Shown in pieces: positions 8,320-17,345 of a stretch of DNA of 64,000 nucleotides. The stretch's first letter is position 1. Every line of letters begins with the position of its first letter. Both the position numbers and the translations under genes were made by a program. Origin of the DNA: Deltaproteobacteria bacterium (lineage in GTDB: Bacteria; Desulfobacterota; Desulfomonilia; UBA1062); contig WFSG01000044.1 in assembly GCA_015486075.1 (NCBI GenBank), positions 1 through 64,000 on the forward strand. The letters are read 5' to 3'. A model generated the notes under the pieces. The model had not been told where the DNA came from and searched no databases. It was given only the letters and a program-made list of their open reading frames with translations.

Positions 8320-8913
8320 ATGTCAGTAGAGGATGATCTTCTGTCTCAGGGTGTCTGGCCCTTGTGCGGTATGGACGAGGCAGGTAGAGGACCATTGGCA
8401 GGACCTGTTGTTGCGGCAGCCGTGGTGCTACCACCAGGAAATCCCCTCAGAGATATCGTCAAGGATTCTAAAAAGCTCAGTCCTAGGAAGAGGCAGGAAA
8501 TATTCGATCGTATAAAGCGCCATCCGGATGTTGCAATAGGCGTTGGGGCGGTGGGGCCGGATATAATAGACAGGATGAACATACTCGAGGCAACTTTTCT
8601 TGCAATGAGGAGGGCAGTAGATGCACTCGGGATGGAAGTTGAGTATGCCTTGGTTGATGGTAACATGGCTCCAAGGCTTAACTGCAGAAGCATCCCGGTA
8701 ATAAAGGGTGACTCCAGTGAACCCTCGATCTCAGCGGCGAGCATAGTTGCAAAGGTCATCAGGGACAGGTACATGTTGGCCATGGACAGGCTATACCCGG
8801 GATATGATTTTGCGTCTCACAAGGGCTATCCAACCCCCACTCACTTTAGGGCAATAAAAACTCTTGGTGCCTGTCCTCTGCACAGAAGGTCGTTTAAAGG
8901 TGTCTCCCCGTAA
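8320..8913 (+). CDS. rnhB: Ribonuclease HII
   Basis: This 197-residue enzyme removes RNA, including single ribonucleotides, from RNA/DNA hybrids. Motifs include GMDEAGRGPLAGPVVAA with the catalytic Asp-Glu, KDSKKLSPRKR, YALVDGN, and the C-terminal SHKGYPTPTHFRAI. It starts 7 bases after rplS. Its 3' end overlaps the start of the YraN-family gene. Confidence 0.95.
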   Translation: MSVEDDLLSQGVWPLCGMDEAGRGPLAGPVVAAAVVLPPGNPLRDIVKDSKKLSPRKRQEIFDRIKRHPDVAIGVGAVGPDIIDRMNILEATFLAMRRAVDALGMEVEYALVDGNMAPRLNCRSIPVIKGDSSEPSISAASIVAKVIRDRYMLAMDRLYPGYDFASHKGYPTPTHFRAIKTLGACPLHRRSFKGVSP

Positions 8914-9277
8914 GAGTACGCATGATAAGGGTGTTAAAGGAGAGAGGGTTGCGTTGGAGCACCTGAGACTAAAGGGTTACAAGGTAGTTGAAACCAATTT
9001 TCGAACCAGGGTAGGAGAGATTGATATTATTGCTAGGGATGGCAATGTACTCGTGTTTATAGAGGTGAAGTCAGCTACAAGTCCAAGGTTTGGTGATCCT
9101 GTTGGATGGGTTACTAGATATAAACAGAGGCGTATTATACGAGTATCTCAAATATACATCAAGGACACGTGTAAAGATACATGCCCTGTAAGGTTCGATG
9201 TTATTGGGATTGACACTAGTGGTAGGATTAATCACGTAAAAGATGCATTTAGACCCGAGGGTGACTTTTTTATGTGA
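8900..9277 (+). CDS. YraN-family (UPF0102) nuclease-like protein
   Basis: This protein is about 125 residues and has the restriction-endonuclease-like core of UPF0102: GERVALEHLRLKGYKVVE, VGEIDIIARDGNVLVFIEVKS, with the D-x-ExK catalytic pattern. The biological role is unresolved; a link to Holliday-junction or DNA processing is suggested for the family. I chose GTG at 8900 because AGAAGG lies at a suitable distance and the N-terminus then matches the family. An in-frame ATG at 8864 would add 12 residues inside rnhB. It follows rnhB, the usual order. Confidence 0.88.
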   Translation: MSPRKSTHDKGVKGERVALEHLRLKGYKVVETNFRTRVGEIDIIARDGNVLVFIEVKSATSPRFGDPVGWVTRYKQRRIIRVSQIYIKDTCKDTCPVRFDVIGIDTSGRINHVKDAFRPEGDFFM

Positions 9278-9710
9278 TCAGAATTTGGGTCGTCTCGCAA
9301 GGTGGCTCAGGTTGATGGGCTTTGATACTACCTACATGAAAAGGTGGGATGAGGAAGTGGTATTAGATGAAACCAAGTCCGGAAGAATTTTACTCACGAC
9401 CAGTCGTCGAAAAAAGATTCCTTACCCTACAGCCATTGTAATTGATACCGACGATGTCCATGGACAGTTAAAGCAGGTGCTTAAGGAACTGAACCTAAGG
9501 GATAAGATAATGCCCCTGACCAGATGCATCATATGCAATAGACCTCTTGTGGAGGTTAAGCCGGAGGCGGTCAAGGATAGGGTGCCAGAATACGTGTATC
9601 TCACCCAATCCTCTTTTGCCAAGTGCCCCAGTTGTTCCAGGGTATATTGGGAGGGTACACATTCAAACAATATTCTTAAAACCATAAACAAGCTTCTGGA
9701 GACAGGATAG
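9243..9710 (+). CDS. Mut7-C (PIN-like) RNase domain protein with zinc ribbon
   Basis: This 155-residue protein begins with the Mut7-C/DUF5615-like PIN fold: FLCDQNLGRLARWLRLMGFDT, an acidic residue after DTTYMKRWDEE, and LLTTSRRK. It ends in a zinc ribbon with two CxxC pairs (CIIC at about 99-102 and CPSC at about 132-135). Such proteins are predicted ribonucleases and are common in archaea and anaerobes. The start overlaps yraN by 35 bases. A GTG at 9261 is also possible but its purine-rich stretch sits too close. The following gene begins directly at its stop. Confidence 0.85.
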   Translation: MHLDPRVTFLCDQNLGRLARWLRLMGFDTTYMKRWDEEVVLDETKSGRILLTTSRRKKIPYPTAIVIDTDDVHGQLKQVLKELNLRDKIMPLTRCIICNRPLVEVKPEAVKDRVPEYVYLTQSSFAKCPSCSRVYWEGTHSNNILKTINKLLETG

Positions 9711-10784
9711 ATGTCAGTTACTAAGAGCGACTTGGAAAAACTTCTCTCAATGGTCAAAGGAAAAAGGAAGGTACTTATTGTCTGCCATGAAAACCCCGAT
9801 CCGGATACCATTGCTGCTGCATTCGGACTCAAGTACATATTCCGTAAGGTAACCGGGATCCAGTCCATTATAGCCTATGGAGGCATCATAGGTAGGGCCG
9901 AGAACCAGAATATGGTGAGACTCCTTGGAATAGAAATGGTTCCATTCTCTAAGATAACACCTAAAAACTACTCTGTTATTGCATTGGTGGATTGTCAGCC
10001 GCATACCGGGAACGTTTTGCTTCCCAAAGGAGTAAAGCCAAGTATTGTAATTGATCATCATCCATTAAGGAAGTCTTCTTTAAGTGCTGAGTATGTAGAT
10101 GTACGCAAGGACGTGGGCAGTGCATCCACCATTATCACGCAGTACATCAGGCAATTGAATATACCCATAGACCGCAAGGTAGCAACAGCACTTTTCTATG
10201 GCATAAAGTCAGACACAAGGGACCTTGGACGGCAGACAACAGATGCAGACATAAGGGCATCCGTTTTTTTATTTCCCTACATAATGCAAAAGAAACTCTC
10301 CAAGATAGAGCATCCAAAGCTCCCTAGGGAGTACTTCGTGGAGTTGTTCTCTGTCCTGAAGAATGCAAGGATATATAAGGACGTAGTCGTTGCAAGGCTA
10401 GAGATGCTTACTTGGCCGGAAATCATAGGAGAAATAGCGGATGAACTCATCCAGATGGAAGGCATTAAGTGGTGCTTTGCATACGGTAAGTACAACGGGT
10501 CCATACTTTATTCCATAAGGACCGTAAAGTCGCGTTACATGGCAGGTGTACTCGCCCACAAGATAAGCCTCGGCATTGGAACGGGTGGTGGTCACGAGAC
10601 TTTTGCCGGTGGTAAAATAGACCTAGATTACGCAAACAAGAAGGTAAAAGACCCTGAAGAGCTGATACTAAAGAGGTTCCTGAGGGAAGTGAACTGCAAG
10701 GATGTTGAACCAGAGACCCTTATAGAAGGCGATCATGCCTACAAGGAAGAATCAAAGAAGGCATTACAAAGTAATTCCAAGTAG
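9711..10784 (+). CDS. DHH/DHHA1 phosphoesterase (NrnA-like)
   Basis: This 357-residue protein has the DHH metal motifs: HENPDPDT (His26, Asp30, Asp32), VDCQP (Asp94), DHH at 115-117, and the DHHA1 GGGH signature at 292-295. The family includes nano-RNases, pAp phosphatases and cyclic-dinucleotide phosphodiesterases; NrnA-type hydrolysis of short oligoribonucleotides or pAp is the likeliest role. It starts directly after the Mut7-C gene, so two nucleases are coupled. Its last 21 bases overlap the convergent amidotransferase gene. Confidence 0.88.
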   Translation: MSVTKSDLEKLLSMVKGKRKVLIVCHENPDPDTIAAAFGLKYIFRKVTGIQSIIAYGGIIGRAENQNMVRLLGIEMVPFSKITPKNYSVIALVDCQPHTGNVLLPKGVKPSIVIDHHPLRKSSLSAEYVDVRKDVGSASTIITQYIRQLNIPIDRKVATALFYGIKSDTRDLGRQTTDADIRASVFLFPYIMQKKLSKIEHPKLPREYFVELFSVLKNARIYKDVVVARLEMLTWPEIIGEIADELIQMEGIKWCFAYGKYNGSILYSIRTVKSRYMAGVLAHKISLGIGTGGGHETFAGGKIDLDYANKKVKDPEELILKRFLREVNCKDVEPETLIEGDHAYKEESKKALQSNSK

Positions 10785-11759
10785 ATCGGCGGCATATTTT
10801 ACCATCTTCATGTCTTCTTCCTTGGTAACCTTTTTCATACCTTCATCCCTTTCCATGTATCCCATCCTTACTATGCCTGCTATCTCCCATGCATAGGGAT
10901 GAAACCCGAAGCGTTTCCTGTGAATGTAGTTGGCCAGTGCATTCAGAAGGCAGTTTGTTGAATTGGGATCTGTATCCTCTGGTTTTACCCAACCAAGACC
11001 TTTTATTGTCTTGTAGATCTCTTCCTCGTTATACTCTGTGAATGCAAGCGGGTGTATGTTGGTGGGCCAGAAAGACTTGTGCACTGTAAGGTCGTCATCC
11101 GTAAGAAAGTATGGTCTTATCTCGTCTCCAACGTTTTTTATAAGAGGATCCCGTATTGTTTTGTGTGTTATTACCTGTAATCTCGGATTCGTTCTCATTA
11201 TGGCCGAGGTGATGGGTGCCTGGCCAGGAGACCAGCCAAAGGCAACTAGGGGAATCTTCATGTTAAGTGCTGCCTTGAGTACAATGGACTTTATAATGCC
11301 TATGCAAGAAGTACATATTGAGCTGGCCCTGTCGAGCGCCTTAATGCTATATATGTCCTTTGTGGCAGAAAGCCTAAATACCCTTTTCATCAGTTCAAAT
11401 GGTGGAGCTAGTATAAGCCTTGCAGCACCAACCTCTGTGGTCATTCTATCTATGTTGCGTTTTGCCTGTTCAGAGATAAAACCGTTGTCAAACGTGACTG
11501 CAAGAATAGAGAGATTGTACCTCTGTTTTAACATGAGCATGGTGTAGGTTGAGTCCTTTCCCCCGCTGTACGCCATTATCACGTCAAATGGTCCTTTCCC
11601 CCTTGATTCTTCCACGAGTTCGTTGAAACGGTCTAGATACAGCTTCCTGGTCTCCTTATCAGGTGCGGGGTTATTCCTGCAATAGTTACAAACGCCTTTC
11701 TCGTCGAAGGATATTCCAGGAAAGGTGTCCGGAAGAACACATCTTGAACAAAAATTCAT
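10764..11759 (-). CDS. PP-loop N-acetyl sugar amidotransferase-like protein
   Basis: This 331-residue protein resembles WbuX/WbpG/PseA-type amidotransferases, which make an acetamidino group on a sugar using ammonia. Visible features are the N-terminal CSRC (4-7) with FDEKGVC (18-24) and C27, the ATP-pyrophosphatase loop SGGKDS at 65-70, and a second pair at Cys149/Cys152. Its ATG overlaps the ligase stop by 4 bases (ATGA), so it is the last gene of an ACP-ligase-amidotransferase operon. Wild-type sugar substrates are inferred from family members in O-antigen loci. Other PP-loop thiolation roles cannot be excluded. Confidence 0.75.
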   Translation of the reverse strand: MNFCSRCVLPDTFPGISFDEKGVCNYCRNNPAPDKETRKLYLDRFNELVEESRGKGPFDVIMAYSGGKDSTYTMLMLKQRYNLSILAVTFDNGFISEQAKRNIDRMTTEVGAARLILAPPFELMKRVFRLSATKDIYSIKALDRASSICTSCIGIIKSIVLKAALNMKIPLVAFGWSPGQAPITSAIMRTNPRLQVITHKTIRDPLIKNVGDEIRPYFLTDDDLTVHKSFWPTNIHPLAFTEYNEEEIYKTIKGLGWVKPEDTDPNSTNCLLNALANYIHRKRFGFHPYAWEIAGIVRMGYMERDEGMKKVTKEEDMKMVKYAADLLGITL

Positions 11760-13255
11760 ACCCTAAGTGCCTCCTTGTCTATCTTGCCAGAGGCTTTCTT
11801 TGGTAGAGACCTAAGCACCTGCCAGTGCCTCGGCAGCTTGTGTATGGAAAGTCTCTTCTTCATAAAGCCCTTGAGCTCATCAAGGTTAAAGGTCTCTGGA
11901 TTCAAAGGAACTACATAAGCCTTTGGAACCTCGGAAAGGTATTCGTCAGGTACTCCTATTACTGCAGCCTCGTGCACCATTGATGACTCTATAAGGGCGT
12001 CTTCTATCTCCCTTGGTGATACCCGCTCTCCCCCTACCTTTATCATCTCTTTTTTTCTTCCAGTTATATAGATGAAGCCTTCATTGTCCTTGTAACCTAT
12101 GTCACCTGTGACAAGCCCCCATGGCTTTAATGACTTTGCTGTCTCAGTGCTGTCTTTCCAGTAACCCTGCATGATATTGGATCCCCTGGCGCATATATTT
12201 CCAATCTCGTAAGTATCCAGCATCCTCCCTGTATCATCCCTTATGGTAATCTCACAATTTGGCACGGGGATACCTGCAGATCCAAGTTTATGCGGAAGCC
12301 TTTCCGGTGGTAGGAACGTGAGCCTAGGTGAAGCCTCAGTTGCACCATACATTATGAAGAGCGAGATACCTGGCTTGGCTTCCATTATCCTCTTGGTAAG
12401 TGCAGGTGCCATCATGCCACCAGCCTGGGTCATATATCGGAGCGATGTTATATCCCTTTTGGGAAAAATTGACCTGTTCATCAGTATTGCAAAGGTTGAT
12501 GGTACACCTGCAAATCCCGTAACACGCTTGTTATACATGTCTTCTACCACGGAATTAGGGAATGCAAAACGGTTATTTATTACAACTGATGCCCCAACCA
12601 TAAAATGGGTGTTAAGGAGCGACTTGCCGTAAACATAGTAAAATGGTAGTACAACCATTATTCTGTCATCAGGACCTAGGCCTAGGTATGACACGATAGA
12701 GGACGTGTTGGAAAGGACATTCCTGTGTGTAAGCATTACACCCTTTGGTTTTCCAGTGCTACCAGAGGTGTATATTATGCTTGCAAGATCCAGATCAATA
12801 ATAGGCATGTCAGGATCGGTATCCGGCATACCTTCTAGTTCTGTCATAATGAGGCTATCCTTCTCTATATGATCAAGCTCTATTATCGTACTGGCAGGAA
12901 TATTTCCCTTGAGGCGCCTGGAGCTCATCCTTGATAGGATGCATACATCAGCCTCGGCATCTTTTATGAAATAGCTTATCTCGCTGGACGTGGACTTGTC
13001 CGGTACTTCTATTGATATACAGCCTGATTTCAACACAGCGTAATATGCCACTACGGATGCAATGGAATTTTCCATTGCAATTATAATCCTGTCTCCCCTT
13101 TTTGTGCCCTTTTCCATAAGGAGATGAGCCAGTCTGTTTGAAAGCCTGTTTATCTCAAGGTAGGTGGCTGTATCACTTCCGTGGAATACTGATGTCTTTT
13201 GCGGATAATTGAGAGCAGCCCTTTCAAGTAGATGGTGTATAAGGTATGGTTCCAT
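11756..13255 (-). CDS. AMP-forming acyl-CoA/acyl-ACP ligase
   Basis: This 499-residue ANL-superfamily enzyme adenylates a carboxylate and passes it to CoA or a carrier protein. Core motifs are IIYTSGSTGKPKGVMLTH, YGATEASPR, TGDIGYKDNEGFIYITGR and the C-terminal lysine region KKASGKIDKEALR. It is coupled to the ACP gene (stop and start share one base), so the carrier is probably its partner. Such ligases mark exosortase-A-associated polysaccharide loci. The carboxylate is unknown. Confidence 0.88.
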   Translation of the reverse strand: MEPYLIHHLLERAALNYPQKTSVFHGSDTATYLEINRLSNRLAHLLMEKGTKRGDRIIIAMENSIASVVAYYAVLKSGCISIEVPDKSTSSEISYFIKDAEADVCILSRMSSRRLKGNIPASTIIELDHIEKDSLIMTELEGMPDTDPDMPIIDLDLASIIYTSGSTGKPKGVMLTHRNVLSNTSSIVSYLGLGPDDRIMVVLPFYYVYGKSLLNTHFMVGASVVINNRFAFPNSVVEDMYNKRVTGFAGVPSTFAILMNRSIFPKRDITSLRYMTQAGGMMAPALTKRIMEAKPGISLFIMYGATEASPRLTFLPPERLPHKLGSAGIPVPNCEITIRDDTGRMLDTYEIGNICARGSNIMQGYWKDSTETAKSLKPWGLVTGDIGYKDNEGFIYITGRKKEMIKVGGERVSPREIEDALIESSMVHEAAVIGVPDEYLSEVPKAYVVPLNPETFNLDELKGFMKKRLSIHKLPRHWQVLRSLPKKASGKIDKEALRV

Positions 13256-13500
13256 TAAACAGCCTTGGTCTTAAGGAATCTCACTATGTTATCTATGGTC
13301 TCAAGGTTCTCTGGTATCAGTTCCTCGTCATCTATAACTATGTTGAAGGTGCTCTCCAAGAATTCTACTAGTTCAAGGACACCCGTGGAATCCATGATGC
13401 CTGCTTCTATAAGCGATTCATCGCTGGCAAGTGAGATGTCGGTCCTGCCTGCTATAAAATTCTCCCTGATGAACTTGATTATCCTCTCCTTAATTTCCAT
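13255..13500 (-). CDS. Acyl carrier protein
   Basis: This 81-residue four-helix carrier has the phosphopantetheine attachment Ser38 in the motif MDSTG, where housekeeping ACPs have DSL. The remaining sequence is acidic. ATG at 13500 has a good AGGAGGA site. It leads the operon and is directly followed by an acyl ligase, which suggests a dedicated rather than a fatty-acid-synthesis carrier. Confidence 0.9.
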   Translation of the reverse strand: MEIKERIIKFIRENFIAGRTDISLASDESLIEAGIMDSTGVLELVEFLESTFNIVIDDEELIPENLETIDNIVRFLKTKAV

Positions 13501-13528
13501 GATGGTCCTCCTGCGTATTGGATCGGCA

Positions 13529-13580
13529 TGTCACGTGACAATTTTGAGTCTTAATACAACATAGCGCACAAGTATTTCAA
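13529..13580 (-). promoter_or_regulatory. Putative promoter and operator of the ACP operon
   Basis: Read on the minus strand, TTGAAA (13575-13580) is followed after 18 bases by TATTAA (13551-13556), or after 16 by TGTATT. Just downstream, at 13529-13540, lies the perfect 12-bp palindrome TGTCACGTGACA. Its place at the start of the transcript suggests a repressor site. No regulator gene is adjacent. Confidence 0.4.
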
Positions 13581-13684
13581 CCTAAGATATAGAATAAACA
13601 CTTAGGCAGAAGGCCCGCCCTTTAAGTTTTAGGGCTTAATGATTTGCGTTGTGTTTACCGTATCTAATTGGTAGAGGTGGATGT

Positions 13685-15586
13685 ATGTGTGGAATAGCAG
13701 GGATCTACGGCAGTCTTGCAAAAGACAGGGATCTGGTGGAGAGGATGATTGCCACCATGATCCACAGAGGACCTGATGATGGGGGCATATTTCAGGATGA
13801 CCTTGTCAGCCTTGGTCACAGGAGGCTTTCCATCATTGACCTGAAGACAGGAAGGCAACCAATATCCAACGAGGACAAGACATTGTGGGTTGTAGCCAAC
13901 GGGGAGATCTTCAACTACCTTGAGATAAAGGAGGATCTTGCAAAGAAAGGCCACAGGTTTTACACCAATTCTGACATAGAAGTGCTTCCCCACTTGCTTG
14001 AAGAATACGGACTCGATCTTTTTGATCACATTAACGGGCAGTATGCATTTGCAATGTGGAACAGTAAAACAGCCGAGCTTTACCTCGCAAGGGATAGGTT
14101 TGGAATAGCACCGTTGTTTTTCACAAGGGTCAAAGATTCTTTTGTTTTCAGCTCTGAGATTAAGGCAATGTTGCCACTTAAAGGTAGGCTTGAAATAGAC
14201 CCCAAGGGCCTGAAACAGGTCTTTACGTTTTGGAACGTTCTTGCACCTAGGACCATTTTTAAAGATATACAGCAACTTAGGCCAGGCGAGTGCATGGTGT
14301 TAAAGAACTCAGACATTAAGTCTTTCATGTACTGGGACCTAGCGTTTCCTCAACAGGGAGAGCATGACATTGCTGACGTAGAAAAGGCCAAGCAAGGTAT
14401 AAGGGATCTGCTGGATAACTCAGTCAGCATAAGACTGAGGGCAGACGTGCAGGTTGGCGCATACCTAAGTGGTGGCCTTGATTCCAGTATACTGGCAGCC
14501 CTTGTAAGAGACCATGCATCCTCCATGGAGACGTTCTCTGTTAGTTTCGATGATCCAGCATACGATGAGTCGCGGTTTCAGCTGACTATGGGTAGGCTCC
14601 TTGGGACAAGGCACCACGTAAAGACCATTTCTTACAGCGACATAGGAAGATCATTTAAGGACGTGGTGTGGCACGCGGAGACAACCCTATTGAGGACAGC
14701 ACCTGCCCCCATGTTTTTGCTTTCAGGGCTTACTCATGACCATAGCATAAAGGTGGTGCTTACCGGAGAGGGTTCTGACGAGCTTTTTGGGGGCTACGAT
14801 ATATTCAAGGAGGCGAAGGTCAGGAGATTCTGGGCAAGGGATCCTTCATCACATATCAGGCCTTTACTATTATTTAGGCTTTATCCATATTCCCCCGTAA
14901 ACATGAGTCATACCGGTAAGATGTTGATGTCCTTTTACAAACGAGATCTACTCATGCTGGAGCATCTGGGATACTCCCACTTGCCAACATGGAGAAATAC
15001 GGCCCAGTTACAGTCATATCTATCAGAGGATATAAAGAACGAGGTAATGGACTATGACCCGGTTGAAGACCTAATCTGCTCGCTTCCAAAGGAATTTGCA
15101 TACTGGGATCCTTTGAACAGGGCACAGTACCTTGAGATAAAGATACTGCTTGCCGGATACCTGTTATCGTCCCAGGGCGAACGAATGGCAATGGCTCACA
15201 GCGTTGAAGGAAGATACCCGTACCTTGATCACAAGCTGGCGGAATTTGCCGGAAGAATTGATCCGAGGTTGAAACTTAAAGGACTGAAGGAGAAGTTTGT
15301 TTTAAAGGAGGCCTTTAAAGACACACTCCCAGTAGAGATATTCAAGAGGGTAAAACAGCCTTATGGTGCACCGAACAAGGAGAGTTTCTTCCAGGAATCC
15401 AGGCTTACGTCTGGCATAGCAAGCTATCTTGGAAGAGATTCCATAACAGCAAGGCGGGTTTTCAACCCCGAGATGGTACTAAGACTTGTCGAGAAGTGTT
15501 CCAGGTCCTCCAGGCTAGGCTTTAGGGATAATAGCGCCTTTGTGGGTATTCTTTCCACACAGATACTTATGGACGAATTCTGCTAG
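13685..15586 (+). CDS. Glutamine amidotransferase/asparagine synthase-like (XrtA-type)
   Basis: This protein is about 633 residues. It has an N-terminal class II glutaminase (MCGIAGIYG, catalytic Cys2; RGPDDGG; GHRRLSIIDL; NGEIFNY) and a C-terminal asparagine-synthase PP-loop domain (YLSGGLDSSILAALV; LTGEGSDELFGGY). I start at ATG 13685 because Cys2 must become the N-terminal nucleophile and GAGGTGG lies just upstream; an earlier GTG-type start at 13649 would bury it. Length and neighbours match the amidotransferase of exosortase-A loci rather than housekeeping asparagine synthetase. It is divergent from the ACP operon. It probably amidates a polysaccharide precursor. Confidence 0.87.
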   Translation: MCGIAGIYGSLAKDRDLVERMIATMIHRGPDDGGIFQDDLVSLGHRRLSIIDLKTGRQPISNEDKTLWVVANGEIFNYLEIKEDLAKKGHRFYTNSDIEVLPHLLEEYGLDLFDHINGQYAFAMWNSKTAELYLARDRFGIAPLFFTRVKDSFVFSSEIKAMLPLKGRLEIDPKGLKQVFTFWNVLAPRTIFKDIQQLRPGECMVLKNSDIKSFMYWDLAFPQQGEHDIADVEKAKQGIRDLLDNSVSIRLRADVQVGAYLSGGLDSSILAALVRDHASSMETFSVSFDDPAYDESRFQLTMGRLLGTRHHVKTISYSDIGRSFKDVVWHAETTLLRTAPAPMFLLSGLTHDHSIKVVLTGEGSDELFGGYDIFKEAKVRRFWARDPSSHIRPLLLFRLYPYSPVNMSHTGKMLMSFYKRDLLMLEHLGYSHLPTWRNTAQLQSYLSEDIKNEVMDYDPVEDLICSLPKEFAYWDPLNRAQYLEIKILLAGYLLSSQGERMAMAHSVEGRYPYLDHKLAEFAGRIDPRLKLKGLKEKFVLKEAFKDTLPVEIFKRVKQPYGAPNKESFFQESRLTSGIASYLGRDSITARRVFNPEMVLRLVEKCSRSSRLGFRDNSAFVGILSTQILMDEFC

Positions 15587-15665
15587 TACCTAGCCTGTCC
15601 TGCTCTAGATTCCTGAGATTTCATTGTACGATATCGGGTAGATGAGACATCACCGGCCCCGGGGT

Positions 15666-16499
15666 TTAAAGGAGTTCCTCTCCTGCAAGTACATCTCTTG
15701 CTGTGGTAAAATCGAAGTCGTCAATAAGTCTTCTAAACCTCTCGAGCGTCTTTGATAATCCTGTATAGGTCCTGAAACGAGATAGTGCCGAGAGTCCGGA
15801 AATCCTCGGTGTACCGGGCATGAATTCCCATGGGTGTACGTAGAATATGAATGGTTTTCCCTCCTTGTTAATGGATCTAAGCCCATTGCACGTTATAATG
15901 TACGGTAATATGCGGAAGTAACCACCACCCGAGACAGGCAGGTTGTGGCCCAGGACCCTTGCGGTTGATATGGGAAACTCCACAAGCCTCATGGTCTCTA
16001 TCCTATACGGAAACCTTGGGGCTCCGGGTATGCCATAGTTGTCATGGTAGATGGGAAAAATGCTGGAGTCGTATTTAAAGCCAAGGTCTTCCAGCACGTT
16101 TAGTGCCCACAAGGTGTTAGATGTGATAGAGTATGTCGGTGCCCTGTAGCCTAGGACCTTTACGCCTGTTATGTCTTCTAGTATGTCCCTTGCCTGAGCT
16201 GTATATTCTCTAAATATCATGGGCGATAGTTCTGTGATTGGTCTGTGCATAAGGCCATGGCACGCTATCTCGTGGCCATGGGATGATATTTTTCTTATAA
16301 GTTCCTTGTGGCGGCTGGCAACCCACCCAAGGCAAAAGAAGGTGGCCTTGATAGCCCTTTCCTGTAGTAGGTCAAGTATTATCCCAGTACCTTCCTCAAC
16401 ACCCGACGGTATACTGTTCCAATCCTGGGTAGATATTACCCCGGATAAGGCTTGGATCTGGAAGAATTCTTCAAGATCTATGCTAAGAGCATTGCGCAT
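15666..16499 (-). CDS. Polysaccharide deacetylase, exosortase-A-system type
   Basis: This carbohydrate-esterase-4 protein is about 277 residues. It has the catalytic region NALSIDLEEFFQ, the HxxxH zinc motif (CHGLMH), RAPTYSIT, and the DUF3473-like C-terminal part with FYVHPWEF and LSRFRTYTGL, as in XrtA-associated deacetylases. It removes acetyl groups from an exported polysaccharide or its precursor; no signal peptide is seen. I start at ATG 16499, which gives the family N-terminus. ATG 16508 also works, while a longer in-frame start at 16682 would run into the divergent gene. Confidence 0.85.
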   Translation of the reverse strand: MRNALSIDLEEFFQIQALSGVISTQDWNSIPSGVEEGTGIILDLLQERAIKATFFCLGWVASRHKELIRKISSHGHEIACHGLMHRPITELSPMIFREYTAQARDILEDITGVKVLGYRAPTYSITSNTLWALNVLEDLGFKYDSSIFPIYHDNYGIPGAPRFPYRIETMRLVEFPISTARVLGHNLPVSGGGYFRILPYIITCNGLRSINKEGKPFIFYVHPWEFMPGTPRISGLSALSRFRTYTGLSKTLERFRRLIDDFDFTTARDVLAGEELL

Positions 16500-16568
16500 G
16501 TATGGCATAATAACACACAGTCCAGCACATACAAATGTTATTTTAGGCCTTGTTTGGTATGTTAGAGA

Positions 16569-17288
16569 GTGGATAAAATTAAGGGTATGAGGGGAAGCGT
16601 AAAGGACAAAGATCGGAAGATCAGGATGCTGGGTGTACTGGCAACTATATGCATGTTCGCGGGCTTGTATTTCGCTGTCCATACCCTATACGGGTCCCTG
16701 TCTATTGCAAGCATGAGGGCAATTATAAACAGTATGAGCTGGGCAGGTGTCCTGTTTTACATTTTTTGTTTTACACTTGGGGTTATGTTCTTTTTACCTG
16801 CGGCCCCTATTGCCCTTATTGGTGGAGTCATTTTTGGCCCTTGGCTGGGCTTTGTCGTATTGCAGACGGCCTCAATTGTTGCGGCATTAACAATATTCAT
16901 TATGGTCAGGGTTGGCCTTGTCTTAATACTTGATAGAGAAGAACTCTCAGGCCTCCTTCCTACAAACATATACTCCAGGTTTTCCAGGAACGGGGTTCTT
17001 CTTATAGTATATGCCAGGACATTCATGATCCCGGCTGCTGCCATAAACTACTCGGCTTCTGCCCTCGACATAGGTCTCAATGAATACCTGATTGGCACCC
17101 TTCTTGGATCTCTGCCGCACAACCTGGCGGTAGCACTGGTTTGCGGAGTTGCTCATGATGTAATCCTTACAGGTAATATAGAACTGGTATTGCAGTGGAA
17201 ATTGATACCCGTGGTTTTACTTGCTGTCTTTAACGTCTGGCTTGCACATGTCTTTAACAGCAGGATAAAAAAACAAGATATGTCCTAG
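16569..17288 (+). CDS. TVP38/TMEM64 (DedA-superfamily, VTT) membrane protein
   Basis: This 239-residue inner-membrane protein has about six hydrophobic helices and the VTT core: FFLPAAPIALIGGVIFGPWLG, ARTFMIPAAAINYSASA and GTLLGSLPHNL. The superfamily includes DedA, linked to lipid-carrier flipping and membrane homeostasis. The start is GTG at 16569; ATG at 16587 is an alternative, with an AAGGG too near to be useful. It faces the deacetylase and may support lipid-linked sugar recycling in this locus; that is inference. Confidence 0.87.
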   Translation: MDKIKGMRGSVKDKDRKIRMLGVLATICMFAGLYFAVHTLYGSLSIASMRAIINSMSWAGVLFYIFCFTLGVMFFLPAAPIALIGGVIFGPWLGFVVLQTASIVAALTIFIMVRVGLVLILDREELSGLLPTNIYSRFSRNGVLLIVYARTFMIPAAAINYSASALDIGLNEYLIGTLLGSLPHNLAVALVCGVAHDVILTGNIELVLQWKLIPVVLLAVFNVWLAHVFNSRIKKQDMS

Positions 17289-17345
17289 GATGGATGCTAA
17301 ACACGATTTTCATGTTATGGGCATCAAATATGTTGCCGTTGTTAC

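Noticed and set aside
9243-9710. Reading the Mut7-C protein as a toxin of a toxin-antitoxin pair
   Set aside because: There is no small antitoxin gene beside it; it sits in a housekeeping operon and carries a zinc ribbon not typical of toxins.
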